Below, piece after piece: positions 1 through 8,931 of a stretch of 64,000 nt of DNA. How positions within the stretch are numbered: the stretch's first letter is position 1; each line of letters opens with the position of its first letter. A program made the translations under genes and the position numbers. Source of the stretch: Amycolatopsis regifaucium (GTDB taxonomy: Bacteria > Actinomycetota > Actinomycetes > Mycobacteriales > Pseudonocardiaceae). The stretch is from contig NZ_LQCI01000052.1 in NCBI RefSeq assembly GCF_001613935.1, positions 271,651-335,650 of the forward strand. The letters run 5' to 3'. The notes under the pieces are model-generated. The model was given only the letters and a program-made list of their open reading frames with translations, was not told the origin of the DNA and did no database searches.

Positions 1-488
1 CGCTCACCTCGGCGATGCGCCGGGAACGCGGGGTGAACACCGCCATCGCCCGGATCTTCAACACCTACGGGCCGAGGATGCGCGCCGACGACGGCCGGAT
101 GATCCCGACGTTCGTCTGCCAGGCGCTCGGCGGCGAACCGCTCACCGTGGCCGGGACGGGACAACAGACCCGTTCGATCTGCTACGTGGACGACACCGTC
201 CGAGGCCTGCTGGCGCTGGCGGCCTCCGATCTTCCCGGCCCGGTGAATCTGGGGAACCCGCACGAACTCACCGTGCTGCGGATCGCCAAGGAGGTCTTGT
301 CGGTCACCGGCAGCTCGTCCGCGATCGAGTACATCGACGCGGCGGTCGACGATCCGACGCGCCGCTGCCCCGACATCTCCCTGGCGCGCCGCGAACTGGG
401 CTGGGAGCCGGAGATCGAGATGGCGGAGGGGCTGCCGCGCACGGTCGACTGGTACGCCCGGAACATCCCCCTCGAGCCGCTTCGCTGA
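1..488 (+). CDS. NAD-dependent epimerase/dehydratase, UDP-glucuronate decarboxylase-like (5' end outside window)
   Basis: Only the C-terminal half (about 162 residues) lies in the window; the frame is open to base 1 and closes with TGA at 486-488. The motifs RIFNTYGPRM, QTRSICYVDD and PVNLGNP are typical of UDP-glucuronate decarboxylases (UDP-GlcA to UDP-xylose) and related extended SDR sugar dehydratases. The catalytic YxxxK would be upstream of the window. The UDP-glucose dehydrogenase at 5787 would supply UDP-GlcA, which favours the decarboxylase reading. A dTDP-glucose 4,6-dehydratase-like role cannot be excluded from this fragment. Confidence 0.8.
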   Translation, partial: LTSAMRRERGVNTAIARIFNTYGPRMRADDGRMIPTFVCQALGGEPLTVAGTGQQTRSICYVDDTVRGLLALAASDLPGPVNLGNPHELTVLRIAKEVLSVTGSSSAIEYIDAAVDDPTRRCPDISLARRELGWEPEIEMAEGLPRTVDWYARNIPLEPLR

Positions 489-519
489 GTAGCGACGTCC
501 TGGGCTTTTGCGCCGCGTC

Positions 520-544
520 GTTTATCCACGATTGCACCGGGTAG
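520..544 (+). promoter_or_regulatory. Candidate stress-sigma (SigB/SigF-type) promoter of the heptose operon
   Basis: GTTT (520-523), a 15-base spacer and GGGTAG (539-544) match the SigB/SigF consensus GTTT-N14-16-GGGTA. It lies in the 112-bp gap before the carbamoyltransferase gene, leaving a leader of about 50 nt. The same architecture precedes the GT2-GmhB fusion gene at 16802. Confidence 0.6.
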
Positions 545-600
545 CGCTATAGGAGCAAGGGCGGGTCACGGCCCGCATCCCGGAACAGAGAGGTGGCCCG

Positions 601-2223
601 GTGCGCATTCTCGGTGTCAACGCCGTCTTCCATGATCCGGCCGCCGCGCTGGTCATCGACGGGGAAATCGTGGCCGCGGCGGAGGAGGAACGGTTCAGCC
701 GTCGCAAACACGGCAAACGGCCCGTCCCGTTCTCCACTTGGGAGCAACCGGCCGAAGCGGCCGCGTGGTGCCTCGCCGAAGCGGGCATTTCCGCGCGGGA
801 TCTCGACGCGGTCGGCTATTCCTACGACCCCGCCCTTGTCGAACCCGAGCTCGATGGCCACGACGGGAAGAACGAAGGTCTGCGGACCGATTACGCCCGC
901 CGGGCACCCGCCTTCCTCAAGGCGGCATTGCCCGGTCTGGACCCCGCGATCGTCCGGTTCGTCCGGCATCACGTCGCGCACGCCGCTTCGGCCGCGCTGG
1001 CCGCGCCCTTCGGCGACTGCGCGGTCCTGGTCGCCGACGGTCGTGGTGAAAGTACCTCGTATCTCGCCGGTGAGTACCGCGACGGCAAGTTCGAGGAACT
1101 CGCGGCGCAGCGGCTTCCCCATTCCCTCGGGCTCATGTACGAGGACCTCACCGAACACCTCGGCTTCGCCCGCTCCAGCGACGAGTACAAGGTGATGGCG
1201 CTGGCCTCGTACGGAGAGCCGCGGTTCCTCGACCAGATCCGCGAAAACGTCCACATCAACGGCATGGGTTTCCGGACCGACCCGATCGACTGGACCTCGT
1301 TCGCACCCGCCGTCGAGCCGGGCCAGGAACCGCAGCGGGTACACGCGGACCTGACGGCGAGTGTCCAGCGCTGTCTGGAAGACGTCCTCCTCGACCTCGC
1401 CAAAGGGCTCCACGAGCGCACCGGGCTGACCGATCTGGCGCTGGCGGGAGGGATCGCGCTCAACTGCGTCGCTAACACCCGGCTCCACGCGGAGGGCCCC
1501 TTCGACCGGATCTGGGTGCAGCCCGCCGCCGGTGACGCGGGCACCGCGCTCGGCGCGGCCCTGCAGCTCGCGGCCGACTTCGGTGAACGCGGCCGTCCGA
1601 TGTCCGGCGCCGATCTGGGCCGCGGCTGGACGGACGACCAGCTGGAGAGCGCACTCAAGACCGCGAACGTACGGTACGAGCGGCCGGACGACGTCGCCGA
1701 AACGGTGGCGGAGGCACTCGCGGACGACCGGATCGTGGCTTGGTTCCAGGGCCGGGCGGAGTTCGGCCCGCGCGCGCTCGGCCACCGTTCGCTGCTGGCG
1801 CACCCCGGGCACAAAGCGAATCTCGAACGGCTCAACGACGTCAAGGGCCGTGAACAGTTCCGGCCGGTGGCGCCGATGGTACTCGCCGAACGCGCCGGTG
1901 AGGTCTTCTCCCGTGGCCCCCTGCCCAGCCCCTACATGCTTTTCGTGCATGACGTCGCTCCACAATGGAGGGACCGGCTCCCGGCGGTCACCCATGTCGA
2001 CGGCACCGCCCGCGTGCAGACCGTCGATGCCGCACAGGAACCGCTGGTGGCCAGGATGCTGACGGCGTTCGAACGGCGCACCGGGATCCCCGCCGTCGTC
2101 AACACCAGCCTCAACACCGCGGGAAGGCCGATGGTCGACTCGCCGCGGGACGCGCTCGAGTGCTTCGGCTCCGCGCCCATCGACCTGCTCGCCATCGGCC
2201 CGTTCGTGGTCCGCCGCCCGTGA
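601..2223 (+). CDS. Carbamoyltransferase, NodU/CmcH family
   Basis: A 540-residue protein of the length expected for O-carbamoyltransferases that transfer carbamoyl from carbamoyl phosphate, via carbamoyl-adenylate, to a hydroxyl group. The N-terminal ASKHA-like domain starts ILGVNAVFHD and carries RHHVAHA near residue 122. The C-terminal domain carries GRAEFGPRALGHRS near residue 385 and NTSLN. The GTG start follows AGAGAGG. It heads an operon of heptose and glycosyltransferase genes, so a sugar hydroxyl on a surface glycan is the likely acceptor; this is inference. A second family member at 26300 belongs to a different cluster. Confidence 0.9.
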   Translation: MRILGVNAVFHDPAAALVIDGEIVAAAEEERFSRRKHGKRPVPFSTWEQPAEAAAWCLAEAGISARDLDAVGYSYDPALVEPELDGHDGKNEGLRTDYARRAPAFLKAALPGLDPAIVRFVRHHVAHAASAALAAPFGDCAVLVADGRGESTSYLAGEYRDGKFEELAAQRLPHSLGLMYEDLTEHLGFARSSDEYKVMALASYGEPRFLDQIRENVHINGMGFRTDPIDWTSFAPAVEPGQEPQRVHADLTASVQRCLEDVLLDLAKGLHERTGLTDLALAGGIALNCVANTRLHAEGPFDRIWVQPAAGDAGTALGAALQLAADFGERGRPMSGADLGRGWTDDQLESALKTANVRYERPDDVAETVAEALADDRIVAWFQGRAEFGPRALGHRSLLAHPGHKANLERLNDVKGREQFRPVAPMVLAERAGEVFSRGPLPSPYMLFVHDVAPQWRDRLPAVTHVDGTARVQTVDAAQEPLVARMLTAFERRTGIPAVVNTSLNTAGRPMVDSPRDALECFGSAPIDLLAIGPFVVRRP

Positions 2224-2251
2224 ACTCCTTGAACGACTTTGGAGGTGTCTC

Positions 2252-2815
2252 GTGATCGAAGAACACTTCGCCGCGTTGAGGGACGCGGCCGGGAAATCCG
2301 TTTCCTGGGCGCCGAAACTCCGTGACTGGGGTGACCATCTGGCCACTGTCCTGTCCTCCGGCGGACGACTGCTCGCCTGCGGCAACGGCGGAAGCGCCGC
2401 CGAAGCGCAGCATCTCACCGGTGAGCTGGTGGGCCGGTTCCGCAACGACCGGCGGCCGTTCTCGGCGATCGCCCTGCACGCGGACACCTCCGCCGGCACG
2501 GCCATCGTGAACGACTACGGCGAACACGAACTGTTCGCCCGCCAGGTCCGGGCACACGGTCGTCCCGGTGACATCCTCGTCTGCCTTTCGACCAGCGGTA
2601 CCAGCCAGAACGTCGTCGCGGCGGCGAAAGCCGCCCACGAACTCGGCATCACGACGTGGGCGCTGACCGGCCCCTCCCCCAATCCGCTCGCCTCGCTGTG
2701 CGACGAGGCGATCCCCGTGGAGGCCGCGTCCACGGCCACCGTGCAGGAAGTCCATCTGGCACTGGTCCACGCCTTGTGCACCGCGCTGGACGACGCGCTC
2801 GGGGTGCCGACGTGA
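2252..2815 (+). CDS. gmhA: D-sedoheptulose 7-phosphate isomerase-like SIS protein
   Basis: A 187-residue SIS-domain protein. GNGGSAAEAQHLTGELVGRF near residue 44 is very close to the GmhA signature, and STSGTSQNV is the second phosphosugar-binding loop. GmhA converts sedoheptulose 7-phosphate to D-glycero-D-manno-heptose 7-phosphate in the cytoplasm. The GTG start has a strong GGAGGT site at 2241. The gene overlaps the following kinase/nucleotidyltransferase by four bases (GTGA), which supports coupled translation and a shared pathway. Confidence 0.88.
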   Translation: MIEEHFAALRDAAGKSVSWAPKLRDWGDHLATVLSSGGRLLACGNGGSAAEAQHLTGELVGRFRNDRRPFSAIALHADTSAGTAIVNDYGEHELFARQVRAHGRPGDILVCLSTSGTSQNVVAAAKAAHELGITTWALTGPSPNPLASLCDEAIPVEAASTATVQEVHLALVHALCTALDDALGVPT

Positions 2816-4170
2816 GGCCGCTGGTCGTACTGGGGGACGCCCTGCTGGACGTCGACATCGACGGCACTTCCGAGCGCCTCTGCCCGGACGCGCCCGTCCC
2901 CGTGGTCGATCTCGACCGGCATTGGCGGCGGCCGGGCGGCGCCGGCCTCGCCGCGCTGCTCGCGGCGCGGTCCACCGCCCACGTCGTCCTGGTCGCCCCA
3001 CTCGGTGGTGACCAGGACGGGCGCGCACTGACCGGTTTGCTGGAGCGCGAGGTCGCGCTCGTCCCGATGCCGTTGCGGGGCACCACCGTCACCAAGACGA
3101 GGGTGCGGGCCGCTGGGCAGTCCCTGGTCCGTCTCGACAGCGGCGACGGCACGGCGGACCTGGCACCCTTGTCCCGCGAGGTGCGGGACGCGCTGCGTTC
3201 GGCGGGCACGATCCTCGTCGCCGATTACGGCCGGGGAGTGACCGCCCATCCCGGCGTCCGGAAGCTGCTCGCGGAGCTGGCGGGCGAGATCCCGATCGTC
3301 TGGGATCCGCATCCTCGCGGCGCCGAACCGGTGCCGGGGGTCCGGCTGGCCACGCCGAACCTGGCCGAGGCCGAGCATTTCACCGAAACCCGCTCCGGCC
3401 CGGAAGACCTCGCCAAACGCCTCCACGAGCGGTGGCGCGTCGAAGCGATCAGCGTCACCACCGGCCAGCACGGGGCCGTCCTGACCGACGGAGAGCGGTG
3501 CGCGACGTTCCGGCCGCCCACCGGTATCACCGCCAAGGACACCTGCGGCGCGGGTGACCGCTTCGCCTCCGCGGTGGCCGCCGCCCTGCTCGACGGGGCG
3601 GCCATCGACGACGCGGTGGCCTCGGGGGTCGAAACCGCCGCTCGGTTCGTCGCCACCGGCGGTGCCGCGACCTTGTCCACTATGGACACCCGAGACGAGC
3701 AGGAAACCCGGCACAATGGCGCTTCGGCCTTCGATATCGCCGCCCGGGTCCGCGCGCGGGGCGGCAGGCTGGTCGCCACCGGCGGCTGTTTCGATCTGCT
3801 GCACCCCGGGCACGCCAGTCTGCTGCGCCAGGCGCGCGCACTCGGCGACGCGCTGATCGTATGCCTCAATTCCGATGACTCGGTCCGTCGCCTGAAAGGA
3901 CCGGGTCGGCCGATCGTGGCCGCCCGCGACCGCGCGCGGCTGCTCACCGAACTCAGTTCCGTCGACGCCGTCGCGGTGTTCGACGAGCCCGATCCCGCCG
4001 CACTGCTGGACCGCCTGCGCCCGGATGTCTGGGTCAAGGGCGGCGACTACGCGGACACGGAGCTTCCCGAAAGCGCCGTGGTCCGACGGCACGGCGGCGA
4101 AATCGTCCTGATCCCGACCATCCGCGGTTATTCCACCTCCCGGCTGGTGGCCGCGGCGGAAGGAGCATGA
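2812..4170 (+). CDS. hldE: Bifunctional heptose-7-phosphate kinase / heptose-1-phosphate nucleotidyltransferase (HldE-like)
   Basis: A 452-residue two-domain protein. Residues about 1-300 form a PfkB/ribokinase fold with GAGD near residue 246. Residues about 318-452 form a nucleotidyltransferase with GCFDLLHPGH, KGGDY and a terminal YSTS. The order matches HldE (RfaE), which makes heptose 1,7-bisphosphate and later ADP-heptose from heptose 1-phosphate. I place the start at the GTG overlapping the gmhA stop; the frame stays open upstream, but that region is gmhA. The intervening phosphatase (GmhB) is not in this operon but is fused to a glycosyltransferase at 16802. The nucleotide used (ADP or other) is not proven. 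Confidence 0.88.
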   Translation: MRPLVVLGDALLDVDIDGTSERLCPDAPVPVVDLDRHWRRPGGAGLAALLAARSTAHVVLVAPLGGDQDGRALTGLLEREVALVPMPLRGTTVTKTRVRAAGQSLVRLDSGDGTADLAPLSREVRDALRSAGTILVADYGRGVTAHPGVRKLLAELAGEIPIVWDPHPRGAEPVPGVRLATPNLAEAEHFTETRSGPEDLAKRLHERWRVEAISVTTGQHGAVLTDGERCATFRPPTGITAKDTCGAGDRFASAVAAALLDGAAIDDAVASGVETAARFVATGGAATLSTMDTRDEQETRHNGASAFDIAARVRARGGRLVATGGCFDLLHPGHASLLRQARALGDALIVCLNSDDSVRRLKGPGRPIVAARDRARLLTELSSVDAVAVFDEPDPAALLDRLRPDVWVKGGDYADTELPESAVVRRHGGEIVLIPTIRGYSTSRLVAAAEGA

Positions 4171-4856
4171 TGCGTCCCCTCGGCAATATCCTGATCACCG
4201 GCGGAGCTTCCGGCCTCGGTGCGGCGACGATCGAGGCCGTCCGCGAGGCGGGCGGCACCCCGCTCGTCATCGACCGCGCCGAACCAGCCGCCGACGTCGA
4301 CTTCGTCCAGGCGGATCTGGCGGATTCCACCGCGGCCGAGAACGCCGTGCGGGTACTCGCCGAACGCGCGGGCGGGCTCGACGGGGTGTTCACCGCGGCG
4401 GGTACCGATGCCTGCGGAGCACTCGACGAAGTGTCCACAGAGGACTGGGAACGCGTGGTCCGGGTCAACCTGCTCGGTACGGCCGCGGTCGTCCGCGCCG
4501 CGCTGCCGTATCTGCGTGAGAGCCACGGCACGGTCGTCACTTGCGCGTCGACGCTCGGGGTCCGGGTCGCGGGCGACGCGAGTGCTTACTGCGCCTCGAA
4601 ATTCGGCGTCGTCGGCTTCACGAGGGCGCTCGCCATGGAACTCGCCGGCCGCGTCGGGGTGACCTTGCTCGTCCCCGGCGGAATGCACACGGCGTTCTTC
4701 GACGACCGCGCCGAGCAGTACAAGCCGCCGCCGGACGCGAAACTCAACCAGCCCGAGCACGTCGCCGCGAGCGTGGTGTTCGCGCTGTCGCAGCCGCCCG
4801 GCTGTGAGGTCCGGGAACTCGTGGTGTGCGCGTCGGAGGAAGGGTCGTGGCCGTGA
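4167..4856 (+). CDS. SDR family oxidoreductase
   Basis: A 229-residue classical short-chain dehydrogenase. The nucleotide-binding loop TGGASGLG is near the N-terminus, the catalytic Ser is in CASTLG, and YxxxK appears as YCASK. The ATG overlaps the upstream stop (ATGA), and the 3' end overlaps the next glycosyltransferase. Its position between HldE-like and GT9 genes suggests it modifies the heptose or another sugar nucleotide, for example by epimerisation or ketoreduction. It is not an HldD-type epimerase by sequence (HldD is an extended SDR), so any epimerase role is inference. Confidence 0.82.
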   Translation: MMRPLGNILITGGASGLGAATIEAVREAGGTPLVIDRAEPAADVDFVQADLADSTAAENAVRVLAERAGGLDGVFTAAGTDACGALDEVSTEDWERVVRVNLLGTAAVVRAALPYLRESHGTVVTCASTLGVRVAGDASAYCASKFGVVGFTRALAMELAGRVGVTLLVPGGMHTAFFDDRAEQYKPPPDAKLNQPEHVAASVVFALSQPPGCEVRELVVCASEEGSWP

Positions 4857-5794
4857 GCGGCGGCATCCTCGTGCTGCGTGCGCTCGGCCTCGGCGATCTG
4901 CTCACCGGTGTCCCCGCGCTGCGCGCCCTACGGCGGGCGTTCGACGGCGAACGGCTGGTCCTCGCCGCCCCTGAAGGCCTCCGCGACATCGTCGAACTCA
5001 TCGACGCGGTCGACGAACTTCTCCCGACGGCGGGCCTCGGCGAGCTGGCGTGGCCCGGTGCACCGCCGCGGCTCGCGGTCAACCTGCACGGCCGCGGCCC
5101 GGAGAGCATCCACGACCTGCTCGCGCAGGAACCGGTCGAACTGATCACCCACCGGCATCCCGACTTCCCCGGGGTCGACGGCCCGGACTGGCCCGAAGAC
5201 GTGCACGAGGTCGACCGCTGGTGCCGCCTGCTCGAAGCGGCGCGCATCCCGGCGGAACGCGACGCACTCGGGCTCCCACCGCCGCCCGGGCCGAGTCCGG
5301 CACCCGGTGCGGTGGTGATCCACCCGGGCGCCGCCTTCGCGGCCCGCCGCTGGCCACCGGAGCGTTACGCGCACGTGGCGCGGGAACTCGCCGGAGAGCA
5401 CCGGGTGGTCGTCACCGGCAGCGCCGCCGAGGTACCGCTCGCCAGAGAGGTGGCGGAAGCGGCGGGGCTGCCGGAAGACGCCGTCCTCGCCGGGAACACC
5501 GGCCTCGCCGAACTCGCCGCGACCGTCGCCGAGGCGAAGCTCGTCATCTGTGGTGACACCGGCGTCGGACATCTCGCCACCGCGTACGGAACGCCGTCGG
5601 TGCTGCTGTTCGGGCCGACTCCACCGTGCCGCTGGGGACCGCCGCGCGAGGCTCGGCAGCACGTGGTGCTTTGGGTGGGCGATGTCGGCGATCCGCACGC
5701 CGACCGGCCGGATCCGGGTCTGTTGCTGCTGCGCGAAGACCGCGTCCTCACCGCGGCCGAAGGACTGCTCGCGGAAAGGGCGTCGCATGGTTGA
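4847..5794 (+). CDS. Glycosyltransferase family 9 (heptosyltransferase-like)
   Basis: A 315-residue GT-B enzyme. The N-terminal RALGLGDLLTGVPALRAL resembles the GT9 acceptor-side loop. IHPGAAFAARRW near residue 160 and CGDTGVGHLATAYG near residue 235 form the donor site typical of ADP-heptose transferases. Start chosen at GTG 4847 (GGAGGAAGG just upstream), overlapping the SDR stop by ten bases; GTG 4853 is an alternative. Linked to gmhA/hldE, it probably transfers heptose to a cell-surface or lipid-linked acceptor. Confidence 0.85.
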   Translation: MAVSGGILVLRALGLGDLLTGVPALRALRRAFDGERLVLAAPEGLRDIVELIDAVDELLPTAGLGELAWPGAPPRLAVNLHGRGPESIHDLLAQEPVELITHRHPDFPGVDGPDWPEDVHEVDRWCRLLEAARIPAERDALGLPPPPGPSPAPGAVVIHPGAAFAARRWPPERYAHVARELAGEHRVVVTGSAAEVPLAREVAEAAGLPEDAVLAGNTGLAELAATVAEAKLVICGDTGVGHLATAYGTPSVLLFGPTPPCRWGPPREARQHVVLWVGDVGDPHADRPDPGLLLLREDRVLTAAEGLLAERASHG

Positions 5795-7097
5795 GCGGGT
5801 CGGCGTGATCGGCGCCGGATACGTCGGTCTCACGAGCGCCGCGTGCTTCGCGCACCTGGGGCATCAGGTGATCTGCGTCGACAACGACCAGTCCAAAGTA
5901 GGCTTACTCGATCGCGGCGAGATCACCATCGCCGAACCCGGCCTGGCGGAGCTGGTCCGCGAGGGCCTGAACTCCCGTCGGCTGCGGTTCTCCACGGCGC
6001 CGGAGACGCTGTCCGATGTGGACGTGCTCCTGCTGTGCCTGCCCACACCGAAGGGCGACGGCGGGAACGCCGACGTCCGTATCCTCGAAGAGGTCGTCGC
6101 CACCCTGCCCGACCTGCTCGAATCGGGATGCGTGGTGGTCACGAAGTCCACCGTCCCGGTGGGCACCGGCGCGCGGCTGCCGGAGCTGCTGGGCCGGCCG
6201 GATCTGCCGGTGGTGAGCAATCCCGAATTCCTTCGTGAGGGCCACGCCGTCGAGGACTTCCTGAACCCCGACCGGATCGTGCTGGGCTCGACGGAGCAAA
6301 ACCGGCGCGCTGCCGAACGAGTGGCCGCGTTGTACGGGGAGACCGGCGCTCCGGTCTGGTTCACCGACCCGGCGAGTGCCGAGCTGGCGAAGTACGCCAG
6401 CAACGCGTTCCTGGCGCTGAAGGTGTCCTATGTGAACATTCTCGCCGAACTCTGCGAGCACTACGGTGCCGACATCCGCGACGTCGGGCGGCTCATGGGG
6501 CTCGACCCCCGGATCGGTCCCGCGTTCCTGTCCCCCGGCCCCGGCTGGGGTGGCTCGTGCCTGCCCAAGGACACCGCCGCGCTGCTGCGGACCGCCGAGC
6601 AGGCAGGCGTAGATTTCGGCATCCTGCGTGACGCCATGAAGGCCAACGCCCGTCAGCAGGCCGCCGTGACGCGAAAGATCCGGCAAGCGGTCACCGGCGC
6701 TTCGGACGGCTCGCTCGCGGGCGTCCGCATCGGACTGCTGGGACTGGCGTTCAAGGCGGGGACCGGGGACCTGCGGGACTCCCCCGCGCTGGCGATCGCC
6801 CGCGAACTCGCCCGCGGCGGCGCGATCCTGACCGCCTACGACCCGGGCGTCGAAGCGGTCGAACCGGACCTCGTCCAGGTGGTGGACGACCCGTATCTGG
6901 TGGCGAAGGACGCCGCCGCGCTGGTGGTGCTCACCGAATGGCCCGAGTTCCGTGATCTCGACTGGGACCGGCTCGCCACCGCCGCCGAACGCGCCGTCGT
7001 CGTCGACGCCAGGAACCTTCTGGACCCGGCGGCCGTCGCCCGAGCCGGGTTCACCCATACGGGGCTCGGCACCCATCCGAACAGGAGGACACGATGA
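5787..7097 (+). CDS. UDP-glucose/GDP-mannose 6-dehydrogenase
   Basis: A 436-residue enzyme that oxidises a UDP-sugar at C6 using two NAD+, most likely UDP-glucose to UDP-glucuronate. GVIGAGYVGL begins the N-terminal Rossmann domain, and GGSCLPKD near residue 254 holds the catalytic Cys. The start is the ATG at 5787, overlapping the GT9 stop by eight bases and preceded by GGAAAGGG. With the decarboxylase-like gene at the window start it gives a UDP-glucuronate/UDP-xylose branch next to the heptose branch. Confidence 0.9.
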   Translation: MVERVGVIGAGYVGLTSAACFAHLGHQVICVDNDQSKVGLLDRGEITIAEPGLAELVREGLNSRRLRFSTAPETLSDVDVLLLCLPTPKGDGGNADVRILEEVVATLPDLLESGCVVVTKSTVPVGTGARLPELLGRPDLPVVSNPEFLREGHAVEDFLNPDRIVLGSTEQNRRAAERVAALYGETGAPVWFTDPASAELAKYASNAFLALKVSYVNILAELCEHYGADIRDVGRLMGLDPRIGPAFLSPGPGWGGSCLPKDTAALLRTAEQAGVDFGILRDAMKANARQQAAVTRKIRQAVTGASDGSLAGVRIGLLGLAFKAGTGDLRDSPALAIARELARGGAILTAYDPGVEAVEPDLVQVVDDPYLVAKDAAALVVLTEWPEFRDLDWDRLATAAERAVVVDARNLLDPAAVARAGFTHTGLGTHPNRRTR

Positions 7098-7705
7098 CCC
7101 AGCCGTTGAAGGCCCTCGCACTGGTGTGCACGCTGAAACCGTCGCCATCCCCCACGAGCAGCGGGCTGATCGCCCAGCAGGTGCTGGACAAACTGGCCGA
7201 ACACGGGGCGACCGGCGAACTGGTACGCGTTGTCGATCACGACGTCAAACCCGGTGTCGAGGCCGACATGGGCGAAGGCGACGCCTGGCCCGAGATCCGC
7301 CGCAAGATCGCCGCCGCCGACATCCTGCTGATTTCGACGCCGACCTGGGTCGGGCACCTGTCCAGTGTGGCCCAACGCGTACTGGAACGGCTCGACGCCG
7401 AACTGTCCGAAACCGACGATGAGGGCAGGCCGTCGATGTTCGGCAAGATCGCGGTGACCGCGGTCGTGGGCAACGAGGACGGCGCGCACAAGATCACCGC
7501 GGACCTGTTCCAGGCGCTCAACGACATCGGGTTCACCGTGCCCGCGCAAGGTGGGACGTATTGGAACGGCGAAGCCATGCAGGGCGGCGACTACAACGAC
7601 CTCGACGAAACGCCGGAAGCGGTCGAATCGACCAACGCGACCCTGGCCCGCAACGCCGTCCACTTGGCGAACCTGCTGCGCACGAGCCAATACCCCGCGT
7701 CATGA
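7094..7705 (+). CDS. Flavodoxin-like / NADPH-dependent FMN reductase family protein
   Basis: A 203-residue flavodoxin-fold protein with a phosphate-binding loop region PSPTSSGLIAQQ and a STPTWVGHLSS flavin-contact segment. This family includes quinone and FMN reductases. It overlaps the UDP-sugar dehydrogenase by four bases (ATGA) after AGGAGG, so it is the last gene of the operon. Its link to sugar metabolism is not obvious, and a redox-stress role fits the stress-type operon promoter. Confidence 0.75.
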   Translation: MTQPLKALALVCTLKPSPSPTSSGLIAQQVLDKLAEHGATGELVRVVDHDVKPGVEADMGEGDAWPEIRRKIAAADILLISTPTWVGHLSSVAQRVLERLDAELSETDDEGRPSMFGKIAVTAVVGNEDGAHKITADLFQALNDIGFTVPAQGGTYWNGEAMQGGDYNDLDETPEAVESTNATLARNAVHLANLLRTSQYPAS

Positions 7706-7716
7706 CAAAACGCGGT

Positions 7717-7742
7717 GTGTAATCGAGTGCCTGGCGGGGTAC
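7717..7742 (+). promoter_or_regulatory. Candidate stress-sigma promoter of the lipoprotein gene
   Basis: GTGT (7717-7720), a 16-base spacer and GGGTAC (7737-7742). The -10-like hexamer ends nine bases before the GTG start at 7752, so transcription should begin at or next to the start codon. Confidence 0.5.
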
Positions 7743-7751
7743 CTCTGGTGC

Positions 7752-8132
7752 GTGATCGTGAAAGTGCTGGCGCTCGGTGCTTGCCTGCTGCTGGCCGGTT
7801 GCACCGGAGCGAGCGGGCAGGAACCGGTGAAAGAAGCCACCGGGAGGTTCCTCGGCGCACTCGCGTCGGGTGACCAGCGCTCGGCGTGCGCTTTGCTCGC
7901 GCCCCGGGTCCGGGAGTCCTGGGGCCCGGAAGGCTGCGAACACGGTCTCACCAGAGCGGCCGTGCCGGGCGGCACTCCGGAAACGACGTCGATCTGGAGC
8001 GAAGAAGCCCAGGTCAAGACCGGCGGCGACACCCTCTTCCTGCACGAGTTCTCCGTCGGATGGTTGATCACCGGCGCGGGCTGCCATCTCCGCAACGAAC
8101 AGGTCTACGACTGCGCGGTAGGTGGGCCATGA
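7752..8132 (+). CDS. Small lipoprotein of unknown function
   Basis: A 126-residue protein with an N-terminal signal peptide ending in the lipobox LLAGC (Cys at about residue 18), so it should be a membrane-anchored lipoprotein on the outer face. The remainder (EATGRFLGALASGDQRSACA, several Cys) resembles the NTF2-like secreted lipoproteins common in actinomycetes; that is a weak call. GTG 7752 is chosen because the candidate promoter lies nine bases upstream; GTG 7758 is an alternative. It overlaps the next tiny gene by four bases. Confidence 0.7.
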   Translation: MIVKVLALGACLLLAGCTGASGQEPVKEATGRFLGALASGDQRSACALLAPRVRESWGPEGCEHGLTRAAVPGGTPETTSIWSEEAQVKTGGDTLFLHEFSVGWLITGAGCHLRNEQVYDCAVGGP

Positions 8133-8218
8133 GGGCGCGGGGGGTCTTCACCGTTTACCTGGTCTTCGTCGTGGCAGGCCTCGGGTACTGCATCCTTCTC
8201 GGGCTGCTGCACCGGTGA
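8129..8218 (+). CDS. 29-residue single-span membrane peptide
   Basis: ATG at 8129 overlaps the lipoprotein stop (ATGA) and the frame runs 29 residues to TGA. Almost the whole peptide is one hydrophobic helix (TVYLVFVVAGLGYCILLGLL) between basic ends (MRARG and HR). Tight coupling to the lipoprotein suggests co-translation and perhaps an assembly partner. It is too short for homology, so it stays hypothetical. Confidence 0.5.
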   Translation: MRARGVFTVYLVFVVAGLGYCILLGLLHR

Positions 8219-8230
8219 AGGGGGGCGACG

Positions 8231-8905
8231 ATGCGACGCTTTCTTCGTGACAACGGCCTTTCACTGGGCTTCGGATTATTGTTTCTGGCCAGTCTCGTGG
8301 GACAGGCGTTCGCCGGACTCTCCGCCTACAACGACGGACAATTGCGGCACGCCGCCGAACCCATCGGCCTGATCGACTACCTGACCTCCGCCGATTTCGC
8401 CGTCGACGTCGCCGAAAACTGGCAATCCGAATACCTGCAATTCTTCCTCTACGTTTTCGCCACCGTATGGCTCCTGCAACGCGGTTCGCCCGAATCCAAA
8501 CCCGCCGGCCGGGCCGGCCTGGAGAGCGACGAAGCCCAGCAGGTCGGGGCGCACGCCACCAAGGAGTCACCCCGCTGGGTGCGGGCGGGCGGCTGGCGCA
8601 CCGGCGTTTTCTCGGTGTCGCTCGGCCTGATGATGCTGGGCCTGTTCCTGCTGTCGTGGCTGGCCCAGTCGGTGGCCGGGATGAGCGCCTACAACGCCGA
8701 GCAGCTCGCGGACTTCGGCGACCCCGTGAGCTGGTTCGAGTACCTGGTCTCGGCCGATTTCTGGAACCGGTCCCTGCAGAACTGGCAGTCGGAATTCCTC
8801 GCCATCGGCTCGATGGCGGTGTTCAGCGTATATCTGCGCCAGCGCGGTTCCCCGGAATCGAAACCGGTCGGCGCACCCCATCACGTCACCGACGAATCCG
8901 GGTGA
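8231..8905 (+). CDS. DUF6766-like membrane protein with internal duplication
   Basis: A 224-residue membrane protein made of two similar halves, residues about 1-95 and 115-217. Each half has a hydrophobic helix, then GLSAYN or GMSAYN, a YLTSADF or YLVSADF stretch, NWQSEYL or NWQSEFL, another helix and the ending QRGSPESKP. Predicted topology is four membrane spans. Function is unknown; I recognise it as the family annotated DUF6766. It starts 12 bases after the 29-residue gene and may share its transcript. Confidence 0.75.
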   Translation: MRRFLRDNGLSLGFGLLFLASLVGQAFAGLSAYNDGQLRHAAEPIGLIDYLTSADFAVDVAENWQSEYLQFFLYVFATVWLLQRGSPESKPAGRAGLESDEAQQVGAHATKESPRWVRAGGWRTGVFSVSLGLMMLGLFLLSWLAQSVAGMSAYNAEQLADFGDPVSWFEYLVSADFWNRSLQNWQSEFLAIGSMAVFSVYLRQRGSPESKPVGAPHHVTDESG

Positions 8906-8931
8906 GTCCCCACCCGTCCGCACTGTCCGAA

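Noticed and set aside
547-2505. A 652-codon minus-strand open frame
   Set aside because: Antisense to the carbamoyltransferase and gmhA; no recognisable domain.
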